A stretch of DNA of 64,000 bases from Melghirimyces profundicolus (GCF_003054245.1 NZ_QBKR01000003.1:62001-126000), one strand, 5' to 3'. Positions 26,622-35,640 are shown, numbered from the stretch's first letter. Numbers and translations: made by a program. Notes: generated by a model not told the origin, from the sequence alone.

Positions 26622-26972
26622 GGAAGGCGAGCTTGTGCTCTGTGAGTGCATAGCGAGACCGGGGAGAGAGCGAACCAAGAAGCGTTGTGATTGATGGTCA
26701 GGCTCAGAAGAAGGGAAGCGTTTACCCGAAACAGCGACTTTGCTGTCCTGCCCAGCGGAGAATCAGCCAGCAAGGGCGTTCAGGGGCAAAGGCTTCTCTG
26801 TGTTGCATCCGCAGGCGTTTGCCCCTGCCCGCAGCAGGAAGATTCGGAGCGGACAGTGCCTACATCCCTGCAGGACAGAAACCGGAGCGGCTTCGGGTAA
26901 ATGCCGCCGCTTACTTTTTCACAATACTTCTGCGCGAGACTTGTGCTCTGTCATACAACCGGAGCGCGGCAA
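26622..26972 (+). repeat. Dispersed nested-inverted-repeat element, copy B (near-complete)
   Basis: Outer arms 26677-26690 and 26919-26931 (AGCGTTGTGA type / TCACAATACTTCT). Second pair 26718-26730 / 26892-26904 (GCGTTTACCCGAA / TTCGGGTAAATGC). Third pair 26742-26751 / 26870-26878 (GCTGTCCTGC / GCAGGACAG). An inner pair lies at about 26781-26790 / 26818-26827. It is flanked on both sides by the accessory motif GACTTGTGCTCTGT. It holds no credible gene. Confidence 0.9.
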
Positions 26973-27097
26973 AACACGATCCACCATCCCCATATGAAGT
27001 GAGTCAATACTCATGAATGGGGGAAAGGGTTGCGTGAAAGCCCCCTTGCACGGACCTGGATGGAAACGCTCCCATTACCTGAACGGAGGGGATCCCG

Positions 27098-27940
27098 ATG
27101 TTGGAAGGACAGCCGCTGGTAACACCGGAATGGTTGCATGCGCATTTGGAAGACCCGGACCTGGTGGTGGTGGACAGTCGGTTTGAACTGGCGGATCCCG
27201 CCGCCGGTAAGGAAGCCTACCGACAGGATCATATCCCGGGAGCCCGGTACATGGACCTGGAAGAAGATCTGTCCGGTCCCGTGAAGAAGCACGGGGGACG
27301 CCATCCGCTCCCCGATCTGGACGAATTCGTTGAAAAACTGGGGACCGTGGGGATCGACGGAGCCAAAACCGTGATCGCTTACGACGATCAGGGCGGCGCC
27401 ATGGCCGCCCGTTTCTGGTGGATGCTCCGCTATCTGGGACATGAAGAGGTGGCCATTTTGGACGGGGGGTATCGTGCCTGGAAAGAGAGGGGGTATCCGG
27501 TGACCGGGGAAATCCCCCAACCGGTGCCTTGCCGATTCCAACCCCGGATCGACCGGCCCGAGCAACTGGCGGGGATGGAGGATGTCAAACACTACAGCGG
27601 ACTGGTGATCGACTCCCGGGACCCGGACCGCTTCGAAGGAAAGACCGAGCCCATCGACGCCAAGGCGGGCCATATTCCGGGGGCGGTCAACCGCTTCTGG
27701 AAGAAGAACCTGTGTGAGGACGGCCGGTGGAAGCGCCCGTCGGAATTGAAAAAAGAGTGGGCGTTCGCCTCCCGGGGCGAAGCCCCGATCGTCTACTGCG
27801 GCTCCGGCGTCACCGCCTGTGCCAACCTCCTCGCCCTCCACGCCGCCGGCTTCAAAAATGCCCGCCTCTACGCCGGCAGCTGGAGCGACTGGATCAGCTA
27901 TGAGGCAAACCCGGTCCGGACAGGGAAAACGAATCATTGA
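27098..27940 (+). CDS. Thiosulfate/3-mercaptopyruvate sulfurtransferase (tandem rhodanese)
   Basis: A 280-aa enzyme with two rhodanese domains. The inactive N-terminal one is about residues 8-125 and the catalytic C-terminal one about 160-275. The active-site loop CGSGVTA near residue 235 is of the type that usually marks mercaptopyruvate-type enzymes, so thiosulfate or mercaptopyruvate is the sulfur donor. The ATG has GGAGGGG 6 bases upstream. Monocistronic, with its own terminator. Confidence 0.92.
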   Translation: MLEGQPLVTPEWLHAHLEDPDLVVVDSRFELADPAAGKEAYRQDHIPGARYMDLEEDLSGPVKKHGGRHPLPDLDEFVEKLGTVGIDGAKTVIAYDDQGGAMAARFWWMLRYLGHEEVAILDGGYRAWKERGYPVTGEIPQPVPCRFQPRIDRPEQLAGMEDVKHYSGLVIDSRDPDRFEGKTEPIDAKAGHIPGAVNRFWKKNLCEDGRWKRPSELKKEWAFASRGEAPIVYCGSGVTACANLLALHAAGFKNARLYAGSWSDWISYEANPVRTGKTNH

Positions 27941-27941
27941 A

Positions 27942-27975
27942 AAAAGACGACGGGTCGAATCCCCGTCGTCTTTTC
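27942..27975 (+). terminator. Terminator of sulfurtransferase gene
   Basis: A 12-bp stem (about 27943-27954 / 27962-27973) with A and T flanks, starting just after the stop. Confidence 0.9.
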
Positions 27976-28139
27976 ATTTGACACTTCCCATGATGATTCA
28001 ACCTGAGGTCTTCTGAACGGCCGACAAACCCTTCTGCCAATTTGAGGTGCCTGAGAAAGCCGAAGTCCAAAGGTGTGGAGATATGAACGTCCAGATCCTT
28101 TCATTCAACGGTACCTGTGATTTGGAATAATAATAACCA

Positions 28140-28161
28140 GCAGGGATCGGGAGATCCCTGC
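28140..28161 (-). terminator. Probable terminator of M29 aminopeptidase gene
   Basis: A 9-bp stem (28140-28148 / 28153-28161) lies 9 bases past the stop on the minus strand, followed by TGGTTATTATTATT. The tail is only moderately T-rich. Confidence 0.55.
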
Positions 28162-28169
28162 CTTACCAT

Positions 28170-29399
28170 TTAAAACGCCCAATTTCCCTTGCGGAAGATC
28201 GGCTCCCGACGTCCGTCGGCGGTTTCGCCGTCGATGTCCATGTCGGCCGAGCCGATCATGAAGTCCACGTGGGTGAGACTGTCGTTGAGTCCGGCTTGCT
28301 CCAGTTCTTCCCGGGACATGGAGGTTCCGCCTTCGATGCAGGAAGAAAAGGCTTTTCCGAGGGCCAGGTGGTTGGAGGCATTCTCGTCGAACAGGGTGTT
28401 GAAGAAGATCAGGTTGGAGTTGGAAATGGGGGAATCGTGGGGGACCAGGGCGATCTCACCCAGGTGACGGGCCCCTTCGTCCAGCTCCAGCAAGCTCTTC
28501 AACGTTTCCTGTCCCCTTTTCGCGTGCATGTCCACCACCCGGCCGTTTTCAAAGGTCAGGGTGAAGTCTTCGATCAGGTTCCCTTGGTAGCTCAAGGGTT
28601 TGGTGCTCCGGACCGTCCCCTGGGTTCCGTTTTTCAGCGGGGAAGTGAAGACTTCTTCGGTGGGAATGTTGGCGTTGAACCAGATCCCTCGCTCGTTCTT
28701 CGAGGAGCCGCCGCTCCAGATATGGCCGTCGGGGAGCTCCACGGTCAGGTCCGTGCCGGGAGCCCGGTAGTGGAGTTTTTTGAACCGCTTCCGGTTCAGA
28801 AAGTCCATTTTTTCATGCAGGGTGGCGCTGTGCTGCTTCCACGCCTCCACGGGATTCTCCGTGTCCACCCGCGTCGCGTGGAAGATGGCCTGCCACAGTC
28901 TTTCCACGGCCTCCTTCTCATCCAAATCGGGGAAGACTTTTGTGGCCCAGGCCGGTGACGGAGCCGCGATGATGGACCAGCTGATTCGGTCGGAGAGGAT
29001 GTACTCCCGCAATTTTTTCATGGCGTTGCCCGCCGCTTTGGAGAAAGCGGCGATCCGTTTCGGATCGACTCCTTTCAACAGCTCCGGGTTCTGGGATTCC
29101 ACATGAAGGAAAGCCCCGCCGTTCGCGGCGATCTCTTCCCTTCCCCTGGCTTTCCAGAGGGGAAATTCCTCAAAAGCCTCATCCGGTGCCAGATCATATT
29201 TCAAACGGGTGCACACTTCATCCTGCCAATCGACATAGACGTGTTTCGCCCCTTCCTGATAGGATTTTTCCACGATCAACCGGATCAGTTCCGCCGTATG
29301 GATCGATGCGGTGATCACCAGCGTTTGTCCGGGTTGGACGTTCACTCCGGTTTTGACGGCCAGTTCCGCATATTTTTCGAGTTGGTTTTGAAAAGACAT
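28170..29399 (-). CDS. Aminopeptidase, M29 (thermophilic aminopeptidase) family
   Basis: A cytoplasmic two-metal aminopeptidase (409 aa) of the AmpS/PepS/aminopeptidase T family that removes N-terminal residues from peptides. Family segments include GVNVQPGQTLVI near residue 18, ERGIWFNANIPTEEVFT near 245, and HLALGKAFSSCIEGG near 345 with metal His and Glu. The ATG at 29399 has AAGGAGCG 5 bases upstream; an in-frame start at 29501 lies in the upstream remnant and is rejected. Confidence 0.92.
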   Translation of the reverse strand: MSFQNQLEKYAELAVKTGVNVQPGQTLVITASIHTAELIRLIVEKSYQEGAKHVYVDWQDEVCTRLKYDLAPDEAFEEFPLWKARGREEIAANGGAFLHVESQNPELLKGVDPKRIAAFSKAAGNAMKKLREYILSDRISWSIIAAPSPAWATKVFPDLDEKEAVERLWQAIFHATRVDTENPVEAWKQHSATLHEKMDFLNRKRFKKLHYRAPGTDLTVELPDGHIWSGGSSKNERGIWFNANIPTEEVFTSPLKNGTQGTVRSTKPLSYQGNLIEDFTLTFENGRVVDMHAKRGQETLKSLLELDEGARHLGEIALVPHDSPISNSNLIFFNTLFDENASNHLALGKAFSSCIEGGTSMSREELEQAGLNDSLTHVDFMIGSADMDIDGETADGRREPIFRKGNWAF

Positions 29400-29477
29400 G
29401 GGACGCTCCTTCGTTGTAAAGTTGATAACCACTTCTTCACTCAACCCAAATATCCTTTTCATGCCTGTGAATCCATC

Positions 29478-29664
29478 ATCCCGGCGTGCCTGCCCCGGCA
29501 AGTGATTTTTCCGCCGGGGTTTCCGCTTCCGCGGGCTCCAACGACAGGAAGAGATCCACGGCGGCCAGAAAATCCGGCTTGTTCAGCGCTTCTTCCACCC
29601 GGTGGGCGTTGGGGCTGGACACCACGGATTGGAAGCGAAGATCACCATTCCCCGGAGTTCCCCG
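29478..29664 (-). pseudogene. Fragment of a molybdopterin oxidoreductase
   Basis: Minus-strand reading gives GELRGMVIFASNP, then after a one-base frameshift VVSSPNAHRVEEAL and NKPDFLAAVDLFLSL. This is the segment before the ADVVLP motif in nitrate reductase and formate dehydrogenase alpha subunits. Only about 60 codons remain, and the frame ends at a stop near 29478. It is a decayed remnant just upstream of the aminopeptidase gene. Confidence 0.7.
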
Positions 29665-29728
29665 GAATGGACCACTTCATACCTCTCATATGCCGAGACT
29701 CTTTGGCAATATAGGAAAAGTTCTGTAT

Positions 29729-29762
29729 CGAAAGGGAAAAAGAAGAGCCGGCCCCAGCCGGC
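29729..29762 (-). terminator. Terminator of pncB
   Basis: A 6-bp GCCGGC stem (29747-29752 / 29757-29762), read on the minus strand, is followed by TCTTCTTTTTC. Confidence 0.8.
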
Positions 29763-29768
29763 CGCAGT

Positions 29769-31235
29769 TCACTTACCGTTCTCTTCACGGATCTGGCGGT
29801 AGATATTACGGATCAGTTCCTGTTTGGTTTCCCAAAGTTCGTCGGAGAGGTCCACGGGGTATTCCTCCGGATTCAGTTGACGCAGGTATTCCTCCCAGAA
29901 CAGGGAGCGCTGCTCCCGGTGATACTTGCGCACTTCCGAAAGGGTTGGCAGATCGTACACCCGTTTCCCGTCCTCAAAGATCGGCTCCAGCAGGTTGATC
30001 GCCCGGAAGTCGCGGACCTTCTTCTTCCGGTAGGTGTGGACCGGGTGAAACAGGGTGAGCGGCCGATCTTCGTCGAGGACCTGATCGGCGGGGGTGATCA
30101 GGTCGCCACGGGCTTTGTTGGTCTTCCGGTCGATGATCCGGTACACCGTCTTCCGTCCGGGCGTGGTCACCTTCTCCGGATTGGAGGAAATCTTGATGGA
30201 GGGGATCCATTCTCCGTTCCGGTGGCGGGCCACCAGCTTGTAGACCGCTCCCAGAGCCGGTTGGTCGTAGGCGGTGATGAGGCGGGTACCGACCCCCCAA
30301 GCGTCGATGCGGGCTCCCTGGGATTTCAGGTTGAGCAGGGTTTCTTCATCCAAGTCGCTGGAGGCGATGATCCGGGTGTTCGTCAGTCCGGCTTCGTCCA
30401 GCATTTTCCGCGCTTCTTTGGAAAGGTAGGCGAGGTCACCGCTGTCCAGGCGGATCCCGGCCAGCTCGTGACCCTGCTCCCGCAATTCCAGCCCCACTTG
30501 GATCGCATGGGGGACGCCGCTTTTCAGCGTGTCGTACGTATCCACCAGGAGCACCGACCGTTCCGGGAAGGCCCGGGTGAAGGCGCGGAAGGCTTCCAGT
30601 TCGCTGTCAAAGTCCTGAACCCAGGCGTGGGAGTGGGTGCCGCTGGTGGGGATGCCGAATTGTTCACCGGCCCGGAGATTGGAGGTTCCGTCGAAACCCG
30701 CCAGATAAGCTGCACGGGCCCCCCAGACCGCCGCGTCCGTCTCCTGGGCCCGGCGGGTGCCGAATTCCAGCAGGACATCTTCCTCCGCCACCGTGCGGAG
30801 CCGTGCCGCTTTGGTGGCGACCAGGGTTTGGTATCCGATGAAATTCAGGAGGGCGGTTTCAATCAGTTGCAATTCGATCACGTTGCCCTCCAGGCGCAGG
30901 AGCGGTTCGTTGGGAAAAATCAGGGTTCCTTCTTTCATGCCGTAGACATCGCCGGTGAACCGAAACCCCCGGAGCAGGTCCAGAAAAGCGGGGTCGTATC
31001 TCTCCGGCTGCTCGGCCAGGTAACGGAGATCTTCCTCGGTGAACCGGAGATTCTCCAGATATTGAACGGCCCGTTCCAGGCCGGCGAAAACGGCGAATCC
31101 GTTTCCGAAGGGGAGCTTGCGGAAGTACAGATCAAAAACCTTCCGCTGGTGATGGGAGCCGTTTTTCCAGTGGGCATACATCATGGTGATCTGATATTTG
31201 TCGGTGTGAAGCGCCCACCCCGGATTGGTTTGCAT
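29769..31235 (-). CDS. pncB: Nicotinate phosphoribosyltransferase
   Basis: Converts nicotinate, PRPP and ATP to nicotinate mononucleotide in NAD salvage (488 aa). Family segments: HTDKYQITMMYAHWK at the N-terminus, EFGTRRAQETDAA near 157 with the catalytic His replaced by a family-typical context, GTHSHAWVQ near 205 and DSGDLAYLSKEARK near 270. The ATG at 31235 is used (GGAGTGA 5 bases upstream); a GTG at 31244 overlaps the preceding stop. It is the second gene after the JAMM protease gene. The NaMN produced is also the substrate of CobT in this window. Confidence 0.94.
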   Translation of the reverse strand: MQTNPGWALHTDKYQITMMYAHWKNGSHHQRKVFDLYFRKLPFGNGFAVFAGLERAVQYLENLRFTEEDLRYLAEQPERYDPAFLDLLRGFRFTGDVYGMKEGTLIFPNEPLLRLEGNVIELQLIETALLNFIGYQTLVATKAARLRTVAEEDVLLEFGTRRAQETDAAVWGARAAYLAGFDGTSNLRAGEQFGIPTSGTHSHAWVQDFDSELEAFRAFTRAFPERSVLLVDTYDTLKSGVPHAIQVGLELREQGHELAGIRLDSGDLAYLSKEARKMLDEAGLTNTRIIASSDLDEETLLNLKSQGARIDAWGVGTRLITAYDQPALGAVYKLVARHRNGEWIPSIKISSNPEKVTTPGRKTVYRIIDRKTNKARGDLITPADQVLDEDRPLTLFHPVHTYRKKKVRDFRAINLLEPIFEDGKRVYDLPTLSEVRKYHREQRSLFWEEYLRQLNPEEYPVDLSDELWETKQELIRNIYRQIREENGK

Positions 31236-31240
31236 CGAGT

Positions 31241-31681
31241 TCACTCCATTCGGTTTCGGTCCGGAGACGGACCGTTCACCACAAGATAAATGACCGGAAA
31301 GATCCGGCCGTTCTTAATGGTATAAGCGGAAAGACGGGGCTTTTCGCCTTTCAGGGACAAGATCCAGCTGATCAGTTCGGGATAATGCCATTCCCGGGTG
31401 TCCCGAGCGGATGGATACGGATCGGTATGGGGGTGCGAATGAAGAATCCCCAACAGCTCCAGTTCGAGCCTGCGCATCTCTTTGAGGGTTTCCAGATACG
31501 CCTTCGGTTCAAAGGAAAAGGAGCGGGGGCTCATATCCTGGTTGGGGATCGGGAAAAAACGGGTGATCTCCCGCCCCGATCCCGCCAGGATGCCGCACCC
31601 TTCGCGGGGCTTTTCCCGCAGGCAGTGATCCTCGATATCGGTGATCACATCGGAACGAATCGTGATCGTAGAAAACGCCAC
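31241..31681 (-). CDS. JAMM/MPN (Mov34, M67) metalloprotease-like protein
   Basis: A 146-aa zinc isopeptidase fold. The full JAMM motif is present: Glu in REGCGILAG, then HSHPHTDPYPSARD (His-x-His, 7 residues, Ser-x-x-Asp). Bacterial relatives cut C-terminal extensions of sulfur-carrier proteins or unknown substrates. The GTG at 31681 is preferred (AGAGGTGG 5 bases upstream) over the GTG at 31690. Its stop lies 5 bases before the pncB ATG, so both genes are probably co-translated; the functional link is unclear. Confidence 0.87.
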   Translation of the reverse strand: MAFSTITIRSDVITDIEDHCLREKPREGCGILAGSGREITRFFPIPNQDMSPRSFSFEPKAYLETLKEMRRLELELLGILHSHPHTDPYPSARDTREWHYPELISWILSLKGEKPRLSAYTIKNGRIFPVIYLVVNGPSPDRNRME

Positions 31682-31852
31682 CGCTGCCACCTCTTCAGTC
31701 TGAGTGAAGATCCGGATCCCTCAGGGGTTCATCCTCTGTCGAAGGATTTTCCCCCTTATTTTACTCTGAAACCGCCGGTTCGGCAAAACCCGTCAGAAAC
31801 CGTCGAAGTCTGTGGTAAAATGGCGGCACCGAAAGCGAGAGGGGGGTTCGGA

Positions 31853-32740
31853 ATGGAGAGTCAAAGCGGCCCTGTCAATCCGGTTCAAATCGGCGTTTGC
31901 GGCTGGGGGGATCACGACCTCTACCCGCCCGGAACTCCATCGCGGGAAAAGCTCTCCCTTTATGCCGGCCATTTTCCCGTGGTGGAGGTGGACAGCACCT
32001 ATCACGCGATCCAGCCCCGGGAGCGGATGGCTCAGTGGACGGAGGAGACGCCGAAAGATTTTCGTTTCGTGGTGAAAGCGTATCGGGAAATGACCGGCCA
32101 CGGCCGGCGGGAAGGGGCTCCCGTCCGTTCGGTGAAAGAAATATTCCGTGAATTCGTCGACTCCCTTGAGCCGATGGCGAAGGCGGGGAAACTGACGGCG
32201 GTTCTGTTCCAGTTTCCTCCCTGGTATGATTGCAACCGGGATCATGTGCGGTATATCCGCCAATCGCGGCAGGCAGTTCCGGATCTTCCCATGGCGGTGG
32301 AGTTTCGGAACCGGACATGGTTTGAGCCCCGGTACCGTGACCGGACGCTCCGCTTTCTGGTGGAGGAACAGCTGATCCACGTCGTCTGCGACGAACCTCA
32401 GGCGGGGATCGGCTCCGTTCCGGTCGTGCCCGCCGTCACTCACCCGGCTCAAGGGTTGATCCGGTTTCACGGGCGGAATGTTTCCGGATGGAACAAGTCC
32501 GGACGCAGCAACAGCCACTGGCGGGATGTCCGCTATGCTTACCGGTACAGCCGGAAAGAACTGGGGGAATGGGTGGGCCGGGTGGTCGGGATGAAGGAGC
32601 AAGCGGATCAGATCACTCTTTTGTTCAACAACAATTCCCGGGGGGACGCCGCCGACAATGCCAAAGAGATGATCGATCTTCTCGGCATCGACCTGAACGG
32701 GTTGGGGCCGCGGCAGATGGATATGTTCCGATGGACGTGA
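31853..32740 (+). CDS. DUF72 (YecE-like) family protein
   Basis: A 295-aa TIM-barrel protein of the DUF72 family, of unknown function. Family segments: IGVCGWGDHDLYPPG near residue 12, VVEVDSTYHAIQP near 42, MAVEFRNRTWF near 145 and LFNNNSRGDAADNA near 265. The ATG at 31853 follows GAGAGGGGGG by 6 bases. An extended -10 (TGG TAAAAT, about 31812-31820) lies just upstream. It is divergent from the JAMM-pncB unit. Confidence 0.9.
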   Translation: MESQSGPVNPVQIGVCGWGDHDLYPPGTPSREKLSLYAGHFPVVEVDSTYHAIQPRERMAQWTEETPKDFRFVVKAYREMTGHGRREGAPVRSVKEIFREFVDSLEPMAKAGKLTAVLFQFPPWYDCNRDHVRYIRQSRQAVPDLPMAVEFRNRTWFEPRYRDRTLRFLVEEQLIHVVCDEPQAGIGSVPVVPAVTHPAQGLIRFHGRNVSGWNKSGRSNSHWRDVRYAYRYSRKELGEWVGRVVGMKEQADQITLLFNNNSRGDAADNAKEMIDLLGIDLNGLGPRQMDMFRWT

Positions 32741-32837
32741 TTGGATTTCAAAGTGAAAAAGGGTTGCGGAGGAGGGGATGGGGAAATATGAATAGGTGAA
32801 AGGTTTCAGGATCCATTTCGAAGTTTAGGAGGGTTTC

Positions 32838-33230
32838 ATGGGAGATTACCGGTTGCCGATATCCGTCAAAGGGGTTTTACTGGACGCATCCGATCGGATC
32901 TGTCTGTTGAAAAACGAGCGGAACCAGTGGGAACTTCCCGGGGGAAGGCTGGAGCGGGGAGAATCGCCGGAACAGGCGCTGGTGCGGGAAATCCGTGAAG
33001 AGCTGGGGATTCAGGTTTTGATCAGTCACCTGCTGGATACCTGGATTTTCGAGGTATTGCCGGGCAAGGAAGTCCTGATTGTCACCTATCGCTGTTATTG
33101 GGATGGAGAAGGCCAAATCGAGCGGAGTGAAGAGCATGAGGCCCTGGAGTGGTTTTCCTTGGACGACCTCAAAGGAATTGAGTTTCCGGATGGATATCAA
33201 AAAGCGGTGCAAAAGAGCCTGGACAGGTGA
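32838..33230 (+). CDS. Nudix hydrolase
   Basis: A 130-aa phosphohydrolase acting on a nucleoside diphosphate linked to another moiety. A complete Nudix box starts at GGRLERGESPEQAL and ends REIREELGI (residues 35-57). The substrate is unknown. The ATG has TAGGAGGG 5 bases upstream. Confidence 0.92.
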   Translation: MGDYRLPISVKGVLLDASDRICLLKNERNQWELPGGRLERGESPEQALVREIREELGIQVLISHLLDTWIFEVLPGKEVLIVTYRCYWDGEGQIERSEEHEALEWFSLDDLKGIEFPDGYQKAVQKSLDR

Positions 33231-33254
33231 CTGGTGCCAAAGGGAAGGGGGCCG

Positions 33255-33278
33255 GGGGAACGGTCCCCGTCTTCTTTT
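33255..33278 (+). terminator. Probable terminator of Nudix gene
   Basis: A short GGGGA/TCCCC stem (33255-33259 / 33264-33268) is followed by GTCTTCTTTT. Confidence 0.6.
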
Positions 33279-33354
33279 GCTTTGCCTTCTCTGTTAGGAT
33301 GGTAGGGAAGACATCAGACAACGGCTTCATCGGACGCCGTCGCAGGAGGGGAAC

Positions 33355-34176
33355 ATGCTGTCGGAGTGGATGTTGTTTTTGTTGATCGGCCTGATCTCTG
33401 GAACGGTGGGCAGCCTGGTGGGGTTGGGAGGGGGCGTTGTCACCGTTCCCTCCCTGTTGTTGATGGCAACGTTCTTTCCGGGACAGAGCCACCTCACCCC
33501 CCAGGTGGCGGTGGGAACCTCCCTGGTGTTGGTCATCATCACCGCCCTGTCCTCCACCCTTTCCTATGCCCGGCAAAAACGGGTGGACTTTCTGAGCGGA
33601 GGGGTGTTTTTCCTGGCGAGCGGGCCGGGGGCGATCCTGGGTGCCTGGCTCACCCGCTTTTTTCAGGAAGAGGCTTTTTACACCGGTTTCGGTCTCTTTA
33701 TGTTGCTGGTCACCGGGATGCTGACTTTCCAGGGGCGTATGGACAAGAGGCCGGTTCGGTGGAGTGTCAAGAGGGAATTCAGCGACCCCGAAGGGAATAT
33801 ATACCACTATGGTTATCGTCGGTCCACGGCCTGGGCGGGCTCCTTCCTGATCGGAATGATTTCGGGGTTGTTCGGGATCGGGGGTGGGGCGTTGCTGGTC
33901 TCAATGATGATGCTGTGGTTTCGTTTTCCGCCCCACGTGGCGACGGCCACCTCCATGTTCGTCATCTTTCTGTCGGCCGCAGTGGGTTCTTTGACCCACC
34001 TGATTCAGGGGCATGTCGATTGGCAGGCGGTGCTCTTGATCGCACCGGGATCCTGGATCGGGGGACAGCTGGGAGCCCGGGTTTCCAGGGTGATGACCGG
34101 CCGCTCCCTGATGATCGCCATGAGGTTGGCGTTGATGGTCGTGGCGTTGCGGATGATCTTTGAGGGTCTCTTCTGA
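33355..34176 (+). CDS. yunE: TauE/SafE family membrane transporter (YunE-like)
   Basis: A 273-aa protein with about eight hydrophobic helices in two repeats, each opening with a glycine-rich motif: SLVGLGGGVVTVPSLLL near residue 20 and ISGLFGIGGGALLVSMMML near 170. The family moves sulfite, sulfonates or other anions. It is followed 12 bases later by the yunD-like gene, and yunC lies 2.5 kb on, as in the Bacillus yun cluster. The specific substrate is unknown. Confidence 0.88.
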   Translation: MLSEWMLFLLIGLISGTVGSLVGLGGGVVTVPSLLLMATFFPGQSHLTPQVAVGTSLVLVIITALSSTLSYARQKRVDFLSGGVFFLASGPGAILGAWLTRFFQEEAFYTGFGLFMLLVTGMLTFQGRMDKRPVRWSVKREFSDPEGNIYHYGYRRSTAWAGSFLIGMISGLFGIGGGALLVSMMMLWFRFPPHVATATSMFVIFLSAAVGSLTHLIQGHVDWQAVLLIAPGSWIGGQLGARVSRVMTGRSLMIAMRLALMVVALRMIFEGLF

Positions 34177-34188
34177 AGAGAAGGGAGG

Positions 34189-35640
34189 ATGAAGGTGAAC
34201 GGCAGGAATCGGGTGCACATTTTACATACGAACGATCTTCACAGCCATTTTGAGGCGATGCCTCACGTTCATACCGTCCTGAAAAAGATGGCCGGGGAGC
34301 TGGAAGCGGCGGGGGAGGCCGTGATCCCGGTGGACTTGGGGGATCATATGGACCGGGTCAGTGTGGAGACGGAAGGCACCGGGGGCATGGCCAATCGAGC
34401 GGTGATGGAAGCCGCCGGTTACAAGATGGTTACGTTGGGAAACAATGAGCTTCTCACCTTTTCCAAAGAAGAACTTCACCACCTCTACCACGATGCACCC
34501 TTCGAAGTGCTGGCCACCAACGTGACCGACTCCGACGGGGAGCGACCTGCCTGGATCCGTTCCCGGTCCATCCGGAAGGTGGGGGGATGTCGCATCGGAT
34601 TTCTGGGGGTGACCATCCCTTTTCAAAACTTTTACCGCCTGTTGGGTTGGGATGTTTCCGACCCTTTGGAGGTGCTGATCCTGGAAGTGCCCCGTTTGAA
34701 AAAGGAAGTGGATGCCGTGGTGGTCCTCTCCCATCTCGGCTTGGGAAACGACCGGCGTCTGGCGGAAGAAATCCCGGGGATCGACGTGATCATGGGAAGC
34801 CACACCCACCATCTCTTGGAAGTGCCCGAACGGGTGGGGGACACCCTGATCGCCGCGGCCGGCAAGTTCGGCAGCCATGTGGGCCACATCACGCTGGAGT
34901 GGGATTCCCGCCTGAAACGGGTGGCCCGGATCGAGGCCCGGTGTCTGGAGACGGACCGTGCGGAGCCCGATCCGAAAGTGAAGGAGAGAATCCGGGAATA
35001 CCGGCGGGAAGCGGAACACCGTCTCTCCGAACCCTTCGCGAAGCTGGATCGGCCGCTTCCCGTCGACTGGTATGGGGAGTCCCCCCTGGGGAATTTCCTG
35101 GCTGACGGGCTTTTTCACTGGGTTCCCGATTCCGAATGTGCCCTGGTCAATTCCGGCCAGCTGTTGGAGGGGTTGGAGGCGGGGCCCGTCACCCGGGGGC
35201 TTCTCCACCGGATTTGCCCTCATCCGATCAATCCCGCAAGGATCGGGCTGGAAGGAAGACAAATCCGCAAGCTGTTGGAGGAGGCGCTGGACTTCAACCA
35301 TCAGGACCGGGAGATCCGCGGATTCGGGTTTCGCGGGAAAAAACTGGGGATCCTGAACCTCGCCGGGATCGAAGCGGAATACGATCCCGAGGCCCCGCCC
35401 GGAAGACGCCTGGGGGAAGTCCGGGTCGGATCGGAGCGCCTGCAGCCAAGTCGCACCTATCGGGTGGCCACGATCGACATGTTCACCTTCGGTGTCGGTT
35501 ACAAGGAGTTTAAAAACGGAAAAGACCTGAAATATTACCTTCCGGAATTTCTGCGGGACATTCTCGCCCTTCGCCTCAGGCAACCCGGAGCGGTAAAAGA
35601 GTCCTTCCGGGCCCGCTGGCACCCCCGGGGATCCGGTTAA
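34189..35640 (+). CDS. yunD: Bifunctional metallophosphatase / 5'-nucleotidase (YunD-like)
   Basis: A 483-aa protein. The N-terminal calcineurin-type phosphoesterase (about residues 8-250) has metal motifs HTNDLHSHF, DLGDHMDR, LGNNE and GSHTHH. The C-terminal 5'-nucleotidase domain (about 285-470) follows. Unlike secreted 5'-nucleotidases it has no signal peptide, so it is cytoplasmic, like Bacillus YunD. It is co-transcribed with yunE. The likely substrate is a nucleotide or nucleotide sugar. Confidence 0.9.
   Translation: MKVNGRNRVHILHTNDLHSHFEAMPHVHTVLKKMAGELEAAGEAVIPVDLGDHMDRVSVETEGTGGMANRAVMEAAGYKMVTLGNNELLTFSKEELHHLYHDAPFEVLATNVTDSDGERPAWIRSRSIRKVGGCRIGFLGVTIPFQNFYRLLGWDVSDPLEVLILEVPRLKKEVDAVVVLSHLGLGNDRRLAEEIPGIDVIMGSHTHHLLEVPERVGDTLIAAAGKFGSHVGHITLEWDSRLKRVARIEARCLETDRAEPDPKVKERIREYRREAEHRLSEPFAKLDRPLPVDWYGESPLGNFLADGLFHWVPDSECALVNSGQLLEGLEAGPVTRGLLHRICPHPINPARIGLEGRQIRKLLEEALDFNHQDREIRGFGFRGKKLGILNLAGIEAEYDPEAPPGRRLGEVRVGSERLQPSRTYRVATIDMFTFGVGYKEFKNGKDLKYYLPEFLRDILALRLRQPGAVKESFRARWHPRGSG

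Noticed and set aside
26691-27016. Short plus-strand frames inside repeat B
   Set aside because: They follow the inverted-repeat element and not a codon pattern. Equivalent frames in copies A and C are not conserved as proteins.
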